In this document: positions 61,110 to 64,000 of the stretch, piece after piece | How the letters are laid out: each line of letters starts with the position of its first letter | Numbering within the stretch: the stretch's first letter is position 1 | NCBI RefSeq assembly: GCF_017592545.1 | Contig: NZ_JAGFOA010000005.1 | Location: forward strand, 207,163-271,162 | From: Microbacterium stercoris | GTDB taxonomy: Bacteria > Actinomycetota > Actinomycetes > Actinomycetales > Microbacteriaceae | Length of the DNA: 64,000 nucleotides | Direction: 5' to 3' | Program-made: the position numbers and the translations under genes | The notes under the pieces: generated by a model | What the model was told of the DNA's origin: nothing | What the model saw: only the letters and a program-made list of their open reading frames with translations | Databases searched by the model: none

Positions 61110-63359
61110 ATGGCCGATTCGGTGACGTCCCAGGCACCCAGCCTTCGCCGGCTGGTGCCTCGCATCTTCTCGCGCGCCTCCCGCCACGCCGACCTCACGC
61201 GCCTGATCAACACGGTGCGCGCCAATCACCCGCGCGGCGACATGGCCATCATCGAGAAGGCCTACGCGGTCGCCGATGAAAAGCACCGCGGTCAGAAGCG
61301 CCAGAGCGGCGAGCCGTACATCACGCACCCGCTGGCCGTGGCGCAGATCCTCGCGGATCTCGGCCTCGGCCCTCGCGCCATCGCGGCGGCGCTGCTGCAC
61401 GACACGGTCGAGGACACCGGCTATCCGCTCGACGAGCTGCGTGCCGAGTTCGGCGATGAGGTAGCGCTGCTCGTGGACGGCGTCACGAAGCTCGACAAGG
61501 TCAAGTACGGCGAGAGTGCGCAGGCCGAGACGGTCCGCAAGATGATCGTCGCGATGTCGAAGGACGTCCGTGTCCTCGTCATCAAGCTCGCCGACCGCCT
61601 GCACAACGCCCGTACGTGGGGCTTCGTGCCGAGCGAGAAGGCGGCGAAGAAGGCGACCGAGACCCTCGAGATCTACGCGCCGCTCGCGCACCGCCTCGGT
61701 ATCCAGGCGATCAAGTCCGAGCTCGAGGATCTGTCGTTCGCCGTGCTGCATCCGAAGATCTACAACGAGATCGACAGCCTCGTGAAGCAGCGCACGCCCC
61801 AGCGTGAGCAGTACGTGCACTCCGTCATCGACGACGTGAATCGCGACCTCCACGAACTGCGCATCCGCGGCTCGGTGGCCGGTCGCCCGAAGCAGCTGTA
61901 CTCCGTGTACCAGAAGATGATCGTCCGCGGTAAGGAGTTCGACGACATCTACGATCTGATCGGCATCCGCGTGATCGTCGGCACCGTGCGCGACTGCTAC
62001 GCGGTGCTCGGTTCGATCCACGCTCGCTGGCGTCCGCTGCCGGGCCGGTTCAAGGACTACATCGCCACGCCGAAGTTCAATCTCTACCGCTCGCTGCACA
62101 CGACCGTGATCGGCCCCGGCGGGCGCACCGTCGAGATCCAGATCCGCACGCAGGAGATGCACCAGCAGGCGGAGTTCGGTGTCGCGGCGCACTGGAAGTA
62201 CAAGGAGCGCATGGCCGGCGGGAAGCCGGTCGATGACCCGAAGTCCATCGACACCGACATGGCGTGGCTGGCGCGCATCTCCGACTGGGAGTCGGAGACG
62301 AAGGATCCGGGCGAGTTCCTCGACTCGCTGCGTTTCGAGATCGGCGCGAAGGACGTGTACGTCTTCACTCCCAAGGGGCGCGTCATCGGGCTGCCCTCGG
62401 GGGCGACCCCCGTCGACTTCGCCTACGCGGTGCACACGGAGATCGGTCACCGCACGATGGGTGCCAAGGTCAATGGTCGCCTCGTGCCCCTGGAGACGCG
62501 TCTGAACTCGGGCGATGTCGTCGAGGTCTTCACATCGAAGAACCCCGACGCGAGCCCCAGTCAGGATTGGCTGACCTTCGTCAAGAGCACGCGCGCCCGA
62601 AACAAGATCCGCGGCTGGTTCACGAAGGAGCGGCGCGAGGAGGCGATCGAGCAGGGCAAGGACGCCATTGTCCGCGCCATGCGCCGGCACCACCTTCCGA
62701 TCCAGCGTCTGAAGGACAACCTGCAGGAGGTCGCCGACCTCATGCACTACGAGGACGTGTCGGCGCTGTACGCCGCGGTGGGCGAGGGACACATCTCGTC
62801 GCAGCACGTGCTCGAGAAGGTCACGGCGGTCATTCACGCCACCGAGGAGCCCACGACCGCTCAGGTGGAGCTTCCTCCGACCGTGAGCCAGCGTGCTCCG
62901 CGCAGCGGCGATGCGGGGGTGCTCGTGCGCGGCGCCGACGACATCCTCGTGAAGCTCGCGAAGTGCTGCACCCCGGTGCCGGGCGACACCATCGTCGGCT
63001 TCATCACGCGCGGCAGCGGCGTGTCCGTCCATCGCTCCGACTGCACCAATGTCGCGCAGCTCAAGAACGATCCGGAGCGCATGATCGAGGTGTCGTGGGC
63101 GCCCACGGCGAAGAGCGTCTTCCTGGTGCAGATCCAGGTCGAGGCGCTGGATCGATCCGGTCTGCTCTCCGATGTGACGCGCGTGCTCAGCGAGCATCAC
63201 GTGAACATCCTCTCCGCCACGGTCTCGACCACCAAGGAGCGCCTGGCGCTCAGTCGTTTCGTGTTCGAGATGGGCGACGCCGTGCATCTCGATCGTGTGC
63301 TGAACGCCGTGCGCCGCATCGACGGGGTCTACGACGTCTATCGTGTGACCTCGTCCTGA
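61110..63359 (+). CDS. rel: bifunctional (p)ppGpp synthetase/hydrolase Rel
   Basis: 749-residue long RSH protein controlling the stringent response. The hydrolase domain keeps H73 and the HD pair H97-D98 in HDTVED, with ADRLHNART downstream. The synthetase domain contains GRPKQLYSVYQKM, DLIGIRVIVG and PKFNLYRSLHTT. TGS (VYVFTPKGRVIGLP), a CC region (VKLAKCCTPVPGD) and a C-terminal ACT domain follow. All hydrolase residues are intact, so both activities are expected. ATG at 61110 has a GGAGGGG-type leader; an upstream ATG (61068) is not chosen as that stretch lacks the conserved start. Confidence 0.94.
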   Translation: MADSVTSQAPSLRRLVPRIFSRASRHADLTRLINTVRANHPRGDMAIIEKAYAVADEKHRGQKRQSGEPYITHPLAVAQILADLGLGPRAIAAALLHDTVEDTGYPLDELRAEFGDEVALLVDGVTKLDKVKYGESAQAETVRKMIVAMSKDVRVLVIKLADRLHNARTWGFVPSEKAAKKATETLEIYAPLAHRLGIQAIKSELEDLSFAVLHPKIYNEIDSLVKQRTPQREQYVHSVIDDVNRDLHELRIRGSVAGRPKQLYSVYQKMIVRGKEFDDIYDLIGIRVIVGTVRDCYAVLGSIHARWRPLPGRFKDYIATPKFNLYRSLHTTVIGPGGRTVEIQIRTQEMHQQAEFGVAAHWKYKERMAGGKPVDDPKSIDTDMAWLARISDWESETKDPGEFLDSLRFEIGAKDVYVFTPKGRVIGLPSGATPVDFAYAVHTEIGHRTMGAKVNGRLVPLETRLNSGDVVEVFTSKNPDASPSQDWLTFVKSTRARNKIRGWFTKERREEAIEQGKDAIVRAMRRHHLPIQRLKDNLQEVADLMHYEDVSALYAAVGEGHISSQHVLEKVTAVIHATEEPTTAQVELPPTVSQRAPRSGDAGVLVRGADDILVKLAKCCTPVPGDTIVGFITRGSGVSVHRSDCTNVAQLKNDPERMIEVSWAPTAKSVFLVQIQVEALDRSGLLSDVTRVLSEHHVNILSATVSTTKERLALSRFVFEMGDAVHLDRVLNAVRRIDGVYDVYRVTSS

Positions 63360-63913
63360 CCCGGCGCGCGCGCCGCTGACCGCAAGCCGGCGAGATAGGC
63401 CATGGCGGGCTGGCGGCCCGGGAACCGCCGGTGCGCGCGCAGCCAGCGCAGCGCATCATCGATCAGACCGGAAGTCGCCAGGCGCGCCGCCACCGTCGCG
63501 ATCTCCGGATCGGAGGCCTCCCTCGCGAGCTCCACGAGCGTCCGCGCTGGCGACGCCACGCGCACACCGCCGATCACCACCGTGTCCTCATCGGCGAGCG
63601 GGGTGTCTCGGAAACGCACGTCGTGTCGGACGGGACGCGCGACTCCCGCACGGCCGCGCTGCACGTGGTGGACGGCAGGCGGAAGACCGACGGCGCCGTG
63701 CACCCACGCCGCACTCATCCCGATCGCGGCGAGTCGTTCGCCGAGGATGAGACGCATGCTCGCCGCGCGGATCTCCGACGTCTCGAGGCCGGCGGTGGAG
63801 GCATAGGCCTCGCCCACGAGCGTCAGCTCGCCGTCGAGGCGCGCGGCAGAGAGCTCGGCGGGGGAGAAGAGCTCATGCGGGAAGTGCACAAGGGGCATGA
63901 CTCCAGCGTGCAC
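63338..63913 (-). CDS. AbiEi-like antitoxin-family protein, no toxin partner seen
   Basis: 191-residue protein resembling the C-terminal part of AbiEi-type transcriptional regulators, notably AAWVHGAVGLPP and GVRVASPARTLVELAREA. It overlaps the convergent rel gene by 22 bp. AbiEi antitoxins normally pair with an AbiEii nucleotidyltransferase toxin, not seen in the 87 bp left in the window. GTG at 63913 is the longest start; ATG at 63898 is an alternative. Identity is family-level only. Confidence 0.6.
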   Translation of the reverse strand: MHAGVMPLVHFPHELFSPAELSAARLDGELTLVGEAYASTAGLETSEIRAASMRLILGERLAAIGMSAAWVHGAVGLPPAVHHVQRGRAGVARPVRHDVRFRDTPLADEDTVVIGGVRVASPARTLVELAREASDPEIATVAARLATSGLIDDALRWLRAHRRFPGRQPAMAYLAGLRSAARAPGQDEVTR

Positions 63914-63921
63914 GCAAAGAA

Positions 63922-63967
63922 GAGGGGCGCGCGGTCCGGTGTGGATAACCGGATCCGCGCGCCCCTC
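63922..63967 (-). terminator. long GC-rich hairpin near the window end
   Basis: GAGGGGCGCGCGG-TCCGGT pairs with ACCGGA-TCCGCGCGCCCCTC with one bulged A around a GTGGATA loop, between the AbiEi-like gene and a minus-strand gene that enters at the window edge. It fits as terminator of that gene. Confidence 0.75.
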
Positions 63968-63979
63968 GGGCTCGGCGCG

Positions 63980-64000
63980 TCAGCCGCCGATGGCCTTCAG
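63980..64000 (-). CDS. C-terminal end of an unidentified gene (last six codons)
   Basis: A minus-strand frame entering the window reads L-K-A-I-G-G then TGA. With a terminator hairpin just beyond it, this is probably the 3' end of a real gene, but six residues do not identify it. Confidence 0.35.
   Translation of the reverse strand: MKAIGG

Overview
The window is a high-GC actinobacterial chromosome segment, most likely from Microbacteriaceae (Microbacterium or a close relative). This rests on GTG/ATG starts with 4-bp start/stop overlaps, and on actinobacterial families: SepH, DUF3071/3093/3159/3710/4193/3000/7455 proteins, a Lys/Ala-rich SigA, FprA with a 7Fe ferredoxin, and APS-type CysH. 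No IS element, prophage, rRNA or CRISPR array was seen. Most of it is housekeeping DNA, dense and mostly in operons.

Layout: 1-3.6 kb, pepA-lpdA-sucB (2-oxoacid dehydrogenase E3 and E2, the latter cut by the window edge). 3.7-6.9 kb, PAC2 protein, sigA and a CofE-like ligase. 7-9.8 kb, an ATP-grasp gene divergent from two overlapping, complementarily degenerate alanine-racemase-like genes. 9.8-15.6 kb, DUF7455, parE, a TSUP transporter and parC. 15.6-20.8 kb, a phosphodiesterase, sepH, DUF4193, DUF3093, dut, DUF3710 and DUF3159. 20.8-26.9 kb, acnA behind a 22-bp palindrome, dxs and a second TSUP transporter. 26.9-34.7 kb, a seven-gene assimilatory sulfate reduction operon (sirA-cysH-cysD-cysN-cobA-fprA-fdxA) with a cysteine-free Rrf2 regulator. 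34.7-40 kb, fadA-fadB, ribonuclease D and DUF3000. 40-45.3 kb, a hydrolase, sufE, a damaged sulfurtransferase gene, zapE and a GlnR-boxed amt. 45.3-46.8 kb, a MazF-like protein and six tRNA genes. 46.8-49.7 kb, ankyrin protein, thrS and a HIT protein. 49.7-53.7 kb, a vitamin B6 cluster (pdxR / pdxS-pdxT / pdxY). 53.8-64 kb, yebC, a phosphotransferase, ruvCAB, yajC-secD-secF, rel and an AbiEi-like gene.

How genes work together: the cys operon should reduce sulfate to sulfide, with CobA starting siroheme synthesis for SirA and FprA/FdxA supplying electrons; the TSUP gene convergent with it may move a sulfur oxyanion. PdxR probably controls PdxST from a perfect palindrome. RuvABC, YajC-SecDF and Rel form the usual conserved block.

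The most unusual item is the alanine-racemase-like pair at 8039-9750. One protein has lost the PLP lysine and most of the barrel but keeps the catalytic tyrosine domain. The other keeps the barrel and lysine but has lost the tyrosine. In homodimeric alanine racemase these residues come from different subunits, so an obligate heterodimer with one active site is a testable idea. A G/C homopolymer-rich island inside the sulfurtransferase gene (about 42104-42232) looks like a sequence error.
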